From contig DASZRO010000017.1 in assembly GCA_035550055.1 (NCBI GenBank), positions 1 to 46,791 of the forward strand: a stretch of 46,791 nt of DNA. Direction: 5' to 3'. The notes under the pieces are model-generated. The model was not told the origin of the DNA. It was given only the letters and a program-made list of their open reading frames with translations, and searched no databases. Position 1 is the stretch's first letter. Every line of letters starts with the position of its first letter. The translations under genes and the position numbers were made by a program. This document shows, piece by piece, positions 46,782 through 46,791 of the stretch. Source of the stretch: Mycobacteriales bacterium (lineage in GTDB: Bacteria; Actinomycetota; Actinomycetes; JAFAQI01).

Positions 46782-46791
46782 CCCAACCGGC

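Overview
The window is about 46.8 kb of GC-rich chromosomal DNA, packed with genes and rich in GTG starts. It comes from a member of the Actinomycetota. Three things point there: the backbone order leuS-comEA-comEC-holA-rpsT-lepA-hemW-hrcA-dnaJ-rsmE-phoH-ybeY-CNNM-era-recO-uppS-glyS; two mycothiol-linked enzymes (an S-(hydroxymethyl)mycothiol dehydrogenase and a maleylpyruvate isomerase-type protein); and a CYP136-like P450. Order and genus cannot be fixed from the sequence. I see no rRNA, tRNA, CRISPR array, insertion sequence, phage gene or plasmid gene. The longest gene-free stretches are only about 110-210 bases (41807-42013, 22905-23092, 30471-30640, 40442-40553).

Layout. 1-10.96 kb is accessory. 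A TetR regulator (cut by the left edge) diverges, across a small palindrome, from a secreted glycosidase/beta-propeller protein that overlaps a secreted esterase. Next come a two-gene DrrAB-type ABC exporter, a fatty-acid-hydroxylase-superfamily membrane protein, a CYP136-like P450, a glucose-dehydrogenase-type enzyme and a DUF1684 protein. 10.96-13.4 kb (minus strand) holds an L,D-transpeptidase lipoprotein and mscR. 13.4-24.3 kb is core: leuS, comEA, comEC, holA, an acidic Pro-Glu-repeat membrane protein, rpsT, lepA and hemW. 24.3-30.5 kb is accessory again: an endoglycoceramidase-like GH5 enzyme, a DinB/mycothiol-type protein, an exported nitrilase-like hydrolase with a Tat-exported amine oxidase, and an ACT-domain protein. 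30.6-38 kb is the hrcA-to-era island, opened by a clear CIRCE operator. Beyond era the core order (recO, uppS, glyS) is interrupted by a secreted S53 protease and by an allene-oxide-cyclase-barrel protein plus a two-component system.

Regulation. At least a dozen genes have a -10-like hexamer ending only 5-7 bases before the start codon and no Shine-Dalgarno site, so leaderless transcription looks general here. Many other neighbours are coupled through ATGA or GTGA overlaps. The most unusual non-coding signals are two long perfect inverted repeats (18-bp and 16-bp arms). Both have a 47-base spacer and a CACACAA core, and both lie at gene boundaries (22949-23031 and 29739-29817).
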